Below are positions 52,974 through 61,753 of a stretch of 64,000 nt of DNA, in pieces. This stretch comes from Skeletonema marinoi (lineage: Eukaryota > Bacillariophyta > Thalassiosirophyceae > Thalassiosirales > Thalassiosiraceae): assembly GCA_030544225.1 (NCBI GenBank), contig CM060505.1, positions 620,001 to 684,000 on the forward strand. Direction: 5' to 3'. Position 1 is the stretch's first letter, and the number at the start of each line of letters is the position of its first letter. The notes below the pieces were generated by a model, which saw nothing but the letters and a program-made list of their open reading frames with translations, was not told the origin of the DNA and did no database searches. The position numbers and the translations under genes were made by a program.

Positions 52974-54405
52974 ACTTTTTCCTCCTCATCATATTCAAAA
53001 ATGTACAGCTGGTACAAGCCCACTTGTTGGCTGGCGCTGATGAATCGACTTGCTCCTCAGAAGTGTCGGGTGTAGGTGGCGATGCGTTGTGTAAAAGGGA
53101 AGTTTCAATACGGGCACTGCTGGACTCTGAATCATGATCTTGCGCTGACGCAGATCCTGGTTCAACTACTTCATCATCTTGAAAGTCCGAATCATCGCTC
53201 TCAGCCATTTTTCGATCTGCTTCTTTAGGATTGCTCTCGAGTACTTCTAATCTCTTCTTTAGCTGTGCATTTTCCGACGCAAGCTTCTCCAGCTCTTTAT
53301 TTCTCTTGCTTAGTTCCTCATTTTTCTTCCTGAGCATTGCTACTTCTGAAGATTGCTGCTGCGATCGATCTGTGCCAAGCTTATCGATGACCTGACTATT
53401 TCCCCCTTCAGAATTAGCCTTTGATGCTCTTGCTTTAAGCAAGTCACAGAAAAAACGATCCTTGACCTTGTTTTGAATATCAAAGGCTTTTTTCTCATTA
53501 CATAGTGGGCATTTGATGTACCGGAGTTTCTGCTTCCCACTTAGCAAAGATGCATAATTAGAATCTAAGCATTCTTCACACATGTCGTGACCACAAGTAC
53601 CTTTGATAGGCAAACGTGCCTCGCTGGTTGAATCTGAATCTGCTTCGTAAGGGTCTCGACATACGCAGCACATGTTATACTTTGTCACAACGTCATCAAT
53701 TCTAGAAAGTACATGCTTCTTGTTCGCCAGCATGCTGCTTTGAATTTCTACTCGATATGCAAATCCTGTTTGCCCGAACAATGATAACACAGTTCCATTG
53801 TGAAGAGATAGCTTCCCTCCTTTAGGCTCTTCGATGATTTTTCCATCAACATGTACAAGATGATCACTTGGTTTCTGACACATAGAAATCCAAGCTTCCC
53901 CATCATTACTCAAACCGACGTAGCTCAATTTTCTGGATAACTTACCATCGGGAGGGTTCATTTGATTCCGACCCATTTTCATCACGACAGAGTAGTTCTC
54001 GTTCTCATCGTCGGGAGACCAATATCGAATGTAGTCCGGTTTCTTACTTCGTTTACCTGTGTTTGTGCTCTCGTCGCCGCTGTCGTAGTCATCAACGAAA
54101 TCATCCGCTATGTCTTTGCAATTCAAAGGAAGCTTTAAAGTAAACGGAGAGCGCTTGATCTTGTCATCTGAATCTATTTGAGGCTCGCCGCAATCAACAT
54201 TCTTCTCTTTAAGTAGAGCAATACACTCCACTTGTTTGATAGGAATGAGCTTCAAGATGTGGTACTTTTCAGCCGCACTGGATCCACTCTTGTTCTTGTT
54301 ATTTTGTTTATCACCTTGTAAATACTCCTTCGCAGCAGCGGTAGCTGCTCTCTTTGTAGCTGCCTTCCAGTGTGAGGGTTGTGCTGCCCTCTTTTTTCCT
54401 GCCAT
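52942..54405 (-). CDS. FHA-RING-coiled coil-RanBP2 zinc finger protein (putative E3 ubiquitin ligase)
   Basis: 487 residues, one exon from the ATG at 54405. Basic Ala-rich N-terminus; an FHA-like phospho-Thr-binding domain at about 138-235 (VVMKMGRNQ ... LSRKLSYVGLSNDGEAWISM ... HVDGKIIEEPKGGKLSLHNGTVLSLFG); a RING finger at about 256-312 (CCVCRDPY ... CGHDMCEECLDSNYASL ... IKCPLCNEKKAF); a coiled coil (SEVAMLRKKNEELSKRNKELEKLASENAQLKKRLEVLE); an acidic stretch; and a C-terminal RanBP2/NZF finger (WACTSCTFLNMMRRKKCEICG) that may bind ubiquitin. FHA plus RING recalls CHFR/RNF8, which act in checkpoint and DNA-damage signalling; the added finger is different. Its 3' end is overlapped by a transposase relic. 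Confidence 0.88.
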   Translation of the reverse strand: MAGKKRAAQPSHWKAATKRAATAAAKEYLQGDKQNNKNKSGSSAAEKYHILKLIPIKQVECIALLKEKNVDCGEPQIDSDDKIKRSPFTLKLPLNCKDIADDFVDDYDSGDESTNTGKRSKKPDYIRYWSPDDENENYSVVMKMGRNQMNPPDGKLSRKLSYVGLSNDGEAWISMCQKPSDHLVHVDGKIIEEPKGGKLSLHNGTVLSLFGQTGFAYRVEIQSSMLANKKHVLSRIDDVVTKYNMCCVCRDPYEADSDSTSEARLPIKGTCGHDMCEECLDSNYASLLSGKQKLRYIKCPLCNEKKAFDIQNKVKDRFFCDLLKARASKANSEGGNSQVIDKLGTDRSQQQSSEVAMLRKKNEELSKRNKELEKLASENAQLKKRLEVLESNPKEADRKMAESDDSDFQDDEVVEPGSASAQDHDSESSSARIETSLLHNASPPTPDTSEEQVDSSAPANKWACTSCTFLNMMRRKKCEICGDKRRK

Positions 54406-54641
54406 GGTAGGTGATGACTATCAAGATAGATACGTGACAAGTTGCTAGTGCTCGGATCGTTGATGGCGGCGGTAGGATTGGTGTCAGGTGTCAGGGGGCT
54501 ACAGGGATACCCCCCTAAATTAAAAGAAATGGATCATTTTGAAGTTTGTTTTGAAGTTTACTAGAGTCAAAAGACTCTATTTGGTGTACACACGTAAGTA
54601 ATTTGGTTCGAAGTCAAGTGTGAAGTCCAACCAATACTCAT

Positions 54642-55861
54642 CTAATGAACCAGTTCATCATTTTTGACGTTTTCATTGATCAAATTGTTACCGTCGGATT
54701 TGTCTTGTCCACCGTCAGCCTTCGTAGGCATTGCTGCGGGCTTGCGCTCATCGAGTTTTTCTTCACTCTTCTGATCCCCGTCATTGCCTCGAATGAATTC
54801 AACTGTCTCCAAGAGTTGAGTGTCCATAGTGAGACCATAAGGCTCTCCTATGTTGTCCCACCCTTCAATCCAGCTAGCAAATTCTTCCCTCTCTTCTTCA
54901 GATAGGATAGTTTTGACCTTTTCCGCAATCGTGCGCAACGAGGAGTCAATAGTGCCCAAGTCCCCCATATCATCATATCCAGGTCTTTGCATGGTATGGA
55001 AGTTGTCAGTCAGTGAAGTAATAGCGGCCTTTGCAATGTCATACGCGAGGCGTGGATCTGTTGTTAGATTTTCAATAGCCTCAGTAGTCAAAATACTTGC
55101 AACAAGCCCATAGACATCACAACTGTGTGTCTTGCTTCCCCAGTGACTCTGTATTCATTTTTGAGGAGTAGAATACAAGGTGAGAGAACGATTGTACAAT
55201 GTATAACACTCCACTGTTGACAACTATTGAACTGAATCATTGTACACACACCTGATACTTCTTTTGCCTCACCGCCTCAATCTTCTTCTGAACTCTCGTA
55301 TACGCCTTACTAGCAGAGGGAGCCGCCTTCTTACGTTTCTTGGGCACATGTTTCTCCACAACTTGCCCCGTTGCCGTATCCACTTCTGAAACAATTTGTG
55401 TCGCCGCCCGTTTGAGTGTGGTACCCTCCGGTGCGGTACCATTATCACAGTGTAGGATGCGCAATACCAAGTCAAATTTCTGTCCACTAACTTGCAAGTT
55501 GCGTGCACGGCAGAGTTGTTTGATCGCATCGACATTTAGGCTGAAAAAGTTTCCTTCGGGGCCGAATTGGGATGTTTGCTCATTTTCAAGCAGACGTTCA
55601 ATCAGATCTTTCTTGGTACCACCATGACGTAGTTTGGCAGCCTTGCACAATTGTTTGTTTTGATCGAGTGATAAACGTTCTGAGAAGGTGTGAAAAGCAG
55701 CAGTTGGTGAGATGCAGGAGCAAGAATAATGAGTTGTTGGTGCATGTCATTAGATGTCATTTATCATATTTTCAATTGCACTCACCAAACCAGTTGTTCT
55801 TAGGCTTCTTCTTGGGCTTCTTACTAGCCTTCTTACGATACATGCCGTAGAATCCAAACAT
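54642..55861 (-). CDS. SAP-domain protein, 3 exons
   Basis: Minus-strand exons 55861-55786, 55679-55252 and 55148-54642 join through 106- and 103-bp GT-AG introns in frame into 336 residues. The first exon encodes a short Lys-rich start (MFGFYGMYRKKASKKPKKK). Two SAP-like helix-turn-helix units follow: LDQNKQLCKAAKLRHGGTKKDLIERLLEN and NVDAIKQLCRARNLQVSGQKFDLVLRIL, then a basic KKRKKAAPSASKA segment. SAP motifs bind DNA or scaffold regions in the nucleus. The C-terminal exon has no known domain and ends in a charged tail. An unknown nuclear protein. Confidence 0.8.
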
Positions 55862-56099
55862 GATGAACTCTTATTTTTTGTTGGGGATGCGAGAGGAGAC
55901 AATGAGGAGATGTTGTGTTAGCAGGGCAATTAAATGACAACTGACAACGATCGACAAAGAGCGCAGCAAGCAGCACGAGGTATTTTGAATTTTGAAGCAT
56001 GAGATGGCCAGCGTTGAGGGGGCATAGAGCCCCCTTCAACCCCCTTTTCCATTGTCAGAAGAAAAAGCAGGAGAGCATTCGCTCAAAAACTTCAAAAAG

Positions 56100-56930
56100 A
56101 TGGACACCATAAGCCCACCTCAGACGCTGTCAAGAATTCTACCAGCCACTTTGCAATCGAATGGTATGCGCTGCAGAGACGAAACACCTACATCGGCGCA
56201 AGAGCTTCTAGCGAGAGGGCAGCTAGACGCCAACGATTTCATCGAGGTTTCTCCAGACATTGAAAACACATTAATGGAGGCTTTTATTGAATATGATTAT
56301 GATGGGAGGTTACATTTAATGACTCTATCAATGATGCGTAGAGATGATGATAGACATGACATAGAGGAAATAATAGGAGTGTCATTTTGGAGAGAGGTCC
56401 CAGCAGATGAAATGGGTGATTGGTTCGATGTAGAGAGAATATCCAAGATGATTACAAAGTCATCAATAGAACATGAAAACGACAGTGACTACTCCAACGA
56501 TGTTAAATGTCGAATGAAACTAGTGCGGAGTTCGTCCATCAAGTGGATTCAGAATGCATTAGCGTCAACATCAGATCAAGACAAGACTGACACAAAGGCC
56601 TCGATAGATCAATTGACTCACTCATGGGTAAAGATCGAGCTTATTGCTATCAAACAATCTTATAGAGCACATCATTTGGGAAACATTCTTCTTGGTTGCA
56701 CACTAGCAAAAGCTCACGAACACAATGAACACGCGATACTTCATGTTGCGGGAGGAGGAACCCAAAACATGCCTGCAGCAAAACTATATGGGAGATTCGG
56801 TTTCGTGAGTGTGCCCAGGCACGATGAGGGCGGACCCTTCGCTAAGCCTGATAAAGATCTATTTGTACTGGGTAACATTGGCAAAGCTTTGGACGACTTG
56901 CCTTTTGAGGAGATGCTTCAAATCAAATGA
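56100..56930 (+). CDS. GNAT-family N-acetyltransferase-like protein
   Basis: 276 residues from the ATG at 56100. The C-terminal half carries the acetyl-CoA-binding signature of the fold: WVKIELIAIKQSYRAHHLGNILLGCTLAKAHEH, with the Q/R-x-x-G-x-G region partly altered (Y-R-A-H-H-L-G-N), then ILHVAGGGTQNMPAAKLYGRFGFVSV, the usual 'N..A..LY...GF' end. The N-terminal half, including an acidic segment near 155-165, has no known domain. Substrate unknown. It is divergent from the SAP gene (239 bp) and convergent with the GPAT gene (110 bp). Confidence 0.82.
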   Translation: MDTISPPQTLSRILPATLQSNGMRCRDETPTSAQELLARGQLDANDFIEVSPDIENTLMEAFIEYDYDGRLHLMTLSMMRRDDDRHDIEEIIGVSFWREVPADEMGDWFDVERISKMITKSSIEHENDSDYSNDVKCRMKLVRSSSIKWIQNALASTSDQDKTDTKASIDQLTHSWVKIELIAIKQSYRAHHLGNILLGCTLAKAHEHNEHAILHVAGGGTQNMPAAKLYGRFGFVSVPRHDEGGPFAKPDKDLFVLGNIGKALDDLPFEEMLQIK

Positions 56931-57040
56931 AGCAACTTGCATTGCGTATATCTGTTTCTACTTTCTACACATAGCCTTATATAATGAACTACTCTATTCA
57001 TATCCCTAGTATTCAACTTTCTATTCATAATCCATCACCC

Positions 57041-58399
57041 CTATGAACTGTACTCCTCTGGGATGTACTCGTCCATTTTTAACCCCTTCAACAAATCCGT
57101 ATATCCCGCAATACACTCCTCCTCAGCCTTGTCCGTAAACAAATGCCTCTTCTCGGCACCACCCACATTTGGAACTTCATCACAAATCGCAATACCAATG
57201 GGAGTAAATCGTACATTCCTCTGTTCACCAACACCCGCCTCAACGAAATCCGGTGGTGGACACAAATCATACGATACCATTGCCATGGGATAAAAGTGTG
57301 TGGGTACCTTGGACTTGTTCCCCATCAATCGGAACATATCCACAGTCTTTTGATCAAACGGTGCAATGGGGATCTTGCCACTCTCCACATTCCTCCTATC
57401 ACGTCCACCACTGGGCGCTACCCAAATAGCCATACCACCCTCCTTCAATCCCTTCAACATACTATTCATAGCCGTCATATTCTGTCTCGACTTAGCAGGC
57501 TTGGTCTCTGGATCAGCATCAATATGCTTCTTGGAATGAATACACAACAAATTCCTTCCCATACTAAACGGCACAGCAAGAGCATCCGTAGTAACCTTAT
57601 GACCCGCCACATACGTCACATGCGCGGCCAACTCCCCCATCTCCTTCCCCACAGTCTCAAACAAACACGACACCACCTGCGGATCCGCCTCAGACTGATG
57701 ATTGGCCAAAAAGATGACATTCTCCCCAGCATCAATCTGCTCCCGTGCCTTTTTCAAATTGTCCTGTCCCAACACCACACTATGTTTCAAATCCATCGAT
57801 GGACGGAAGAATTCACACCCTGCCGCATAAAAGTCGGTGGTGACATCTGGTCCAAGTTTCTCCTTGAGGGAATCCTCCTCATACCTCGAATCAATCACTG
57901 TATCATTAAAGTCCGCACCACGCAATGCCATATGACGCACATTCTCAAAGATGAACTTATCCTTCCCCAACCCATACTTGAGCCCATAACTCAAAGTAGT
58001 CAACATGTTCTTCACCGCCTGTTGCGGAGTGACTTCGGACCCATCTGGATTCTTCGTCCCAGCAGCGGCAGAATCACTAAGGGATTGGAAGTATTCCGAA
58101 ATGAAATGTGTGAGTGGTTGTTCGAGAGTGGAGAGTGCCTCGGGGGGGAGTTGGGCCTTGAGGGTTGTGATGGCTTGATCTCTTGCTCCTGCGAATTCTG
58201 GTGTGATTGTTGTTGATTTTGTTGTGGAGGAGCATTCTGTGGACTTTTCAGTGGTGGATGCGAGGAATGTAGTGGTCGAGGAACTTGTGCGCATCGATGA
58301 TGATGATAGTGTTCTTTGGTGGGTAGAGAAAGCGGCTGCAGAGGAGCAGGATGCGCTGACGAGGAGTGCTGCGGAGAGGATGCTGCTGGAGAACTTCAT
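57041..58399 (-). CDS. GPAT: plastid glycerol-3-phosphate acyltransferase (ATS1-type)
   Basis: 452 residues, one exon from the ATG at 58399. First step of plastid glycerolipid synthesis: acyl-ACP plus glycerol-3-phosphate to lysophosphatidate in the stroma. The preprotein begins with a signal peptide (SSILSAALLVSASCSSAA) cut before AFSTHQR, a classical diatom ASAFAP-like site, then a Ser/Thr-rich transit peptide. Acyltransferase blocks: VIFLANHQSEADP (about 224-236; NHQ-x-E-A-D form of H-x4-D), MGRNLLCIHSKKHI, GGMAIWVAPSGGRDRR and IPIAPFD, all close to plant ATS1. Length and the N-terminal four-helix region also fit. Codon use at the 3' half is GC-richer, as expected for a highly expressed gene. 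Confidence 0.95.
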   Translation of the reverse strand: MKFSSSILSAALLVSASCSSAAAFSTHQRTLSSSSMRTSSSTTTFLASTTEKSTECSSTTKSTTITPEFAGARDQAITTLKAQLPPEALSTLEQPLTHFISEYFQSLSDSAAAGTKNPDGSEVTPQQAVKNMLTTLSYGLKYGLGKDKFIFENVRHMALRGADFNDTVIDSRYEEDSLKEKLGPDVTTDFYAAGCEFFRPSMDLKHSVVLGQDNLKKAREQIDAGENVIFLANHQSEADPQVVSCLFETVGKEMGELAAHVTYVAGHKVTTDALAVPFSMGRNLLCIHSKKHIDADPETKPAKSRQNMTAMNSMLKGLKEGGMAIWVAPSGGRDRRNVESGKIPIAPFDQKTVDMFRLMGNKSKVPTHFYPMAMVSYDLCPPPDFVEAGVGEQRNVRFTPIGIAICDEVPNVGGAEKRHLFTDKAEEECIAGYTDLLKGLKMDEYIPEEYSS

Positions 58400-58820
58400 G
58401 GTGAGTGGCTGTTGGTTATGAACACGAGATGAATGAAACAGCTGCAGATTATGAAGGCATTGGTGTGCATAAAAATGCTGGCTGGTGATGAACGCAAGGA
58501 ACGATGATCAAACGACGTGGTTGTTTTCGCATTCTTTGGAGATGCGACAACACGCATCCTTCTTTGCTTCGATTTAGTCGGAGTACTGCACAAAGGAATT
58601 AGTACATGACGTGTACTACGACAGTAAGCCCAATTCAGGAAATCTGTTGCCACTTACTCGTACGGAAGATGCATTATCACATATCTACAGGTAGTTCCAC
58701 TTGTAAAGTTGGAATGACGACGAGTGCTTCTCAACCACAGCCGCACAACATAAACTCCATGGCATTGAGCCGCTCGTACGCACCAACTACAGCCTCCATA
58801 GCCGCTCTAACAACGATCCA
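58400..58820. other. divergent promoter region of GPAT and HYOU1
   Basis: 421 bp between two divergent genes. No other feature seen. Confidence 0.35.
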
Positions 58821-61673
58821 ATGAAAGTCTTGAACCCGCTCCTGCTCCTCGGAGCATCCCTTTCTGGTGCATCCGCCAAAGCCATCCTCGGCGTAGACCT
58901 CGGCTCCCTGTACATGAAGGTAGCCCTCGTCCAGCGCAACTCCCCCCTCGAAATCGTCACCAATCTCCACTCCAAACGCAAGACGGAACAAATGGTCCTC
59001 TTCGACCAAGGATCACGCTTCTACGGTGCCGACGCCTCCTCCCTCATGGCACGAAAGCCGCACCTAACTCCCTCCCAAATGACCATTTTATTGGGACGTG
59101 CACACGACCACCCCTCCGTCCAAGTGCTCAAGGAACGTCACTATCACTTCGAACCATCCTACAACTCCACACGATCCGGGGTCTGTCTCACCATTGACAA
59201 TGTCGAATTCACCCCCGAGGAACTAGTAGCAATGGTACTCACTCACGCCAAGGACATCACGGCCGCATATGGGGTCACCACCCCACTCAAGGATTGTGTC
59301 CTCACCGTCCCCAGTTTCTATACGCAGCATGAACGGAGGGCATTATTGGATGCTGCCGAATTGGCTGAATTGAATGTCTTGGCTTTGGTTAATGAAAATA
59401 CAGCTGCGGCATTGCACTTTGGCATTGATCGGATTGATGAAAAACCGTTGAATTATCTATTCTACAATATGGGCGCGGGTGCATTGCAGGTGAGTGTGGT
59501 GCGCTATTTGAGTTACCCCCACAAGGCTACCAAGTATGCCAAGGAGAAGAATGTTGGTGCGTTTGAAGTGTTGGGGAGTAGTTGGGATGCTACCCTCGGC
59601 GGAGCAAGTTTTGATGCACGATTGGTGGAATTTATGGCAGATGAATTCAATGTGATTTGGAATGAGAAGCGCAAGACTACCGATAAGGACGTGAGGGCAT
59701 TCCCCCGGGCTATGGCCAAGTTGATGATTCAGGCGAATAAGGTGAAGCATGTGCTTAGTGCCAATACGGATATTCCAGTGTTTATTGATGCGTTGCAGGA
59801 TGATATCAATTATCAGACGCACATTAGCCGTGCCAAGTTTGAAGAGATTTGTCATGATTTGTTGGAGCGTGCCGCCAAGCCTATTGAAGCTGCACTCAAA
59901 ATGGCCAATGTGACATTGGATCAATTGGATGCCGTTGAGATGATTGGTGGTGCCATGCGTGTTCCAAAGGTGCAGGAGGCGGTGAGAGAGGCATTGGGTG
60001 GCAATTTGGATCTTGGTATGCATTTGAATAGTGATGAGAGTATGGCTCTTGGTGCTGCGTTCCATGGTGCCAATGTTTCGACTTCGTTCAAGGTCCGTCA
60101 TGTTGGTTTGGCGGATGTTAATCCCTTCCCTATTGCTGTGGATTTGACTGATTTGTCAGTTGGTAAGGAGGAGAAGAAGAGTGGCGGTGGATTGTTTGGA
60201 AAGAAGAAGGATGACGACAAGAAAAAGAAGAAGAAGGGTGGTGATGATGATGATGAATGGGCCAAGCATGCTACCATCTTCAAACTTGGAAGCAAGCTTG
60301 GAGTGAAGAAGACTATTGCCTTTTCGTATGACAAGGATGTTCACGTGGAAGTCAACTATGAAGAGAATGACAACCTTCCTATTGGTACCGGACTTTCTAT
60401 TGAACAGTATGATGTTTCGGGTATTGCTGAGTTTGCCAAGGAGATGGCTGATAAGGAGTTGGGCACACCAAAGGTTTCATTGCAATTCGAGCTTGATGGA
60501 AGTGGAATTACTAAACTCATCAAGGCCGAAGCTGTTGTAGAGGAGACTGTCATGGTTGAGGAAGAGGTCGAGGTTGACGACGAAGAGGAGAAGAAGGAAG
60601 AGACTGAAGAGAAGGCGGAAGAGAAAAAGGATGATGATGCCGAGAAGGAAGCCGAGACTGAGACCAAGGAAGATGACAAGAAGGAAGAGAAGAAGGAGGA
60701 AAAGAAGAAGAAGAAGACAAAGACTGTTCAAAAGGTACGTTTGTTGGTGATGTTTGCTTTATTGTTTTCATTCACAAATTGCTCATTTCACGTGTGTGTT
60801 TTGCCTTTACAGGAGAAGAAGAAGAAGCATGTTCGCGCTCTCTCTGTCAACAGCTACCACGTTGGAACTATCCGCCCTTACTCACCCGAAATCATGGAAG
60901 AGTCCAAAGCCAAGCTCGATGCATTGGCACAAAAGGATAAGGAGCGCATGATGCTCGAGGAAGCAAAGAACAAGTACGAAGGCTACATCTACTACATTCG
61001 CAACAAACTCATTGATGATGAAGAGGATGTCAGCAAGGTTTCATCTGAAGAGCAGCGCGAAGCTTTGAGGAAAAGTGGTGAGGAGGCAGAGGATTGGATG
61101 TTTGATGAAGGTTTCACTGCTGACCTCAAAACATATGAAGCCAAGTATGAGGAGCTATCTGCACCTGCCGAAAAGGTTTTCTTCCGTGTTGCTGAGTTAT
61201 CTGCACGACCTAAAGCAATCAAAGCCCTCACATCAAAGTTGGACAAGGTAGAAGCCCTCATGAAGAAGTGGGAAACTACCATGACACATATCACCGAAGA
61301 GGAACGCAAGGAGGTTTTGGACAAGGTAGAAGAGGCACGCAAATGGGTTGAAGAGAAGGTTGCTGAGCAAGAGAAGGCCGATCAAACCGCCGATCCTGTC
61401 TTCACTAGCGCAGAAGTACCAGGACAAACAAAGAAGATCGAGTCCATAGTTGGACGATTGACAAAGAAACCCAAGCCAAAGCCAGAGAAGAAGACTGAAA
61501 CTGACGCCGACAAAAACGAGACCACAAGTGAAGGAGAGACAACCGAGTCTGAGGATCTCGATGCTAAGGACGCCGAAAGCACTGATGAGGCTGAAGAGAA
61601 GAAGGAGGAAGGAAAGGAGGAAGAAGGAAAGGAGGAAGAAGCCGAGGAAAAGAAGGATGGGGACGAGCTTTAA
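58821..61673 (+). CDS. HYOU1: ER HSP70-family chaperone HYOU1/GRP170 (Lhs1), 2 exons
   Basis: Large ER-lumen Hsp70 relative that acts as nucleotide exchange factor for BiP and holds unfolded proteins. Exons 58821-60734 and 60813-61673; the 78-bp GT-AG intron is a multiple of three without a stop, so the genomic frame is open throughout, but splicing gives 924 residues. Signal peptide (LLLLGASLSGASA), then the ATPase domain from ILGVDLGSLYMKVALV through VPSFYTQHERRALLDAAELAEL, LVNENTAAALHFG and VEMIGGAMRVPKVQ. A Lys-rich insert, beta domain, Glu/Lys-rich acidic loop and C-terminal helical bundle follow. The end EEKKDGDEL is an ER-retention signal, as NDEL in human HYOU1. Confidence 0.94.
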   Translation: MKVLNPLLLLGASLSGASAKAILGVDLGSLYMKVALVQRNSPLEIVTNLHSKRKTEQMVLFDQGSRFYGADASSLMARKPHLTPSQMTILLGRAHDHPSVQVLKERHYHFEPSYNSTRSGVCLTIDNVEFTPEELVAMVLTHAKDITAAYGVTTPLKDCVLTVPSFYTQHERRALLDAAELAELNVLALVNENTAAALHFGIDRIDEKPLNYLFYNMGAGALQVSVVRYLSYPHKATKYAKEKNVGAFEVLGSSWDATLGGASFDARLVEFMADEFNVIWNEKRKTTDKDVRAFPRAMAKLMIQANKVKHVLSANTDIPVFIDALQDDINYQTHISRAKFEEICHDLLERAAKPIEAALKMANVTLDQLDAVEMIGGAMRVPKVQEAVREALGGNLDLGMHLNSDESMALGAAFHGANVSTSFKVRHVGLADVNPFPIAVDLTDLSVGKEEKKSGGGLFGKKKDDDKKKKKKGGDDDDEWAKHATIFKLGSKLGVKKTIAFSYDKDVHVEVNYEENDNLPIGTGLSIEQYDVSGIAEFAKEMADKELGTPKVSLQFELDGSGITKLIKAEAVVEETVMVEEEVEVDDEEEKKEETEEKAEEKKDDDAEKEAETETKEDDKKEEKKEEKKKKKTKTVQKVRLLVMFALLFSFTNCSFHVCVLPLQEKKKKHVRALSVNSYHVGTIRPYSPEIMEESKAKLDALAQKDKERMMLEEAKNKYEGYIYYIRNKLIDDEEDVSKVSSEEQREALRKSGEEAEDWMFDEGFTADLKTYEAKYEELSAPAEKVFFRVAELSARPKAIKALTSKLDKVEALMKKWETTMTHITEEERKEVLDKVEEARKWVEEKVAEQEKADQTADPVFTSAEVPGQTKKIESIVGRLTKKPKPKPEKKTETDADKNETTSEGETTESEDLDAKDAESTDEAEEKKEEGKEEEGKEEEAEEKKDGDEL

Positions 61674-61753
61674 GGTGTAAATAAAGAATAAAAGAATATA
61701 TGATAGAAAGGATGTACCTGACACATTACTTTGTGCATTAATCTTCAAAGTGG

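Noticed and set aside
57143-58216. A 357-codon frame antisense to the GPAT gene
   Set aside because: It is a shadow of the GC-rich GPAT coding frame; the opposite strand has the full set of acyltransferase motifs and a plastid leader.
59457-60101. A 214-codon frame antisense to the HYOU1 ATPase domain
   Set aside because: His/Gln-rich composition typical of an antisense shadow; the sense strand is a clear Hsp70.
60735-60812. Reading the HYOU1 intron as coding
   Set aside because: Clean gtacgt and ttacag borders and a hydrophobic insert in a Lys/Glu-rich loop show it is an intron although it keeps the frame.
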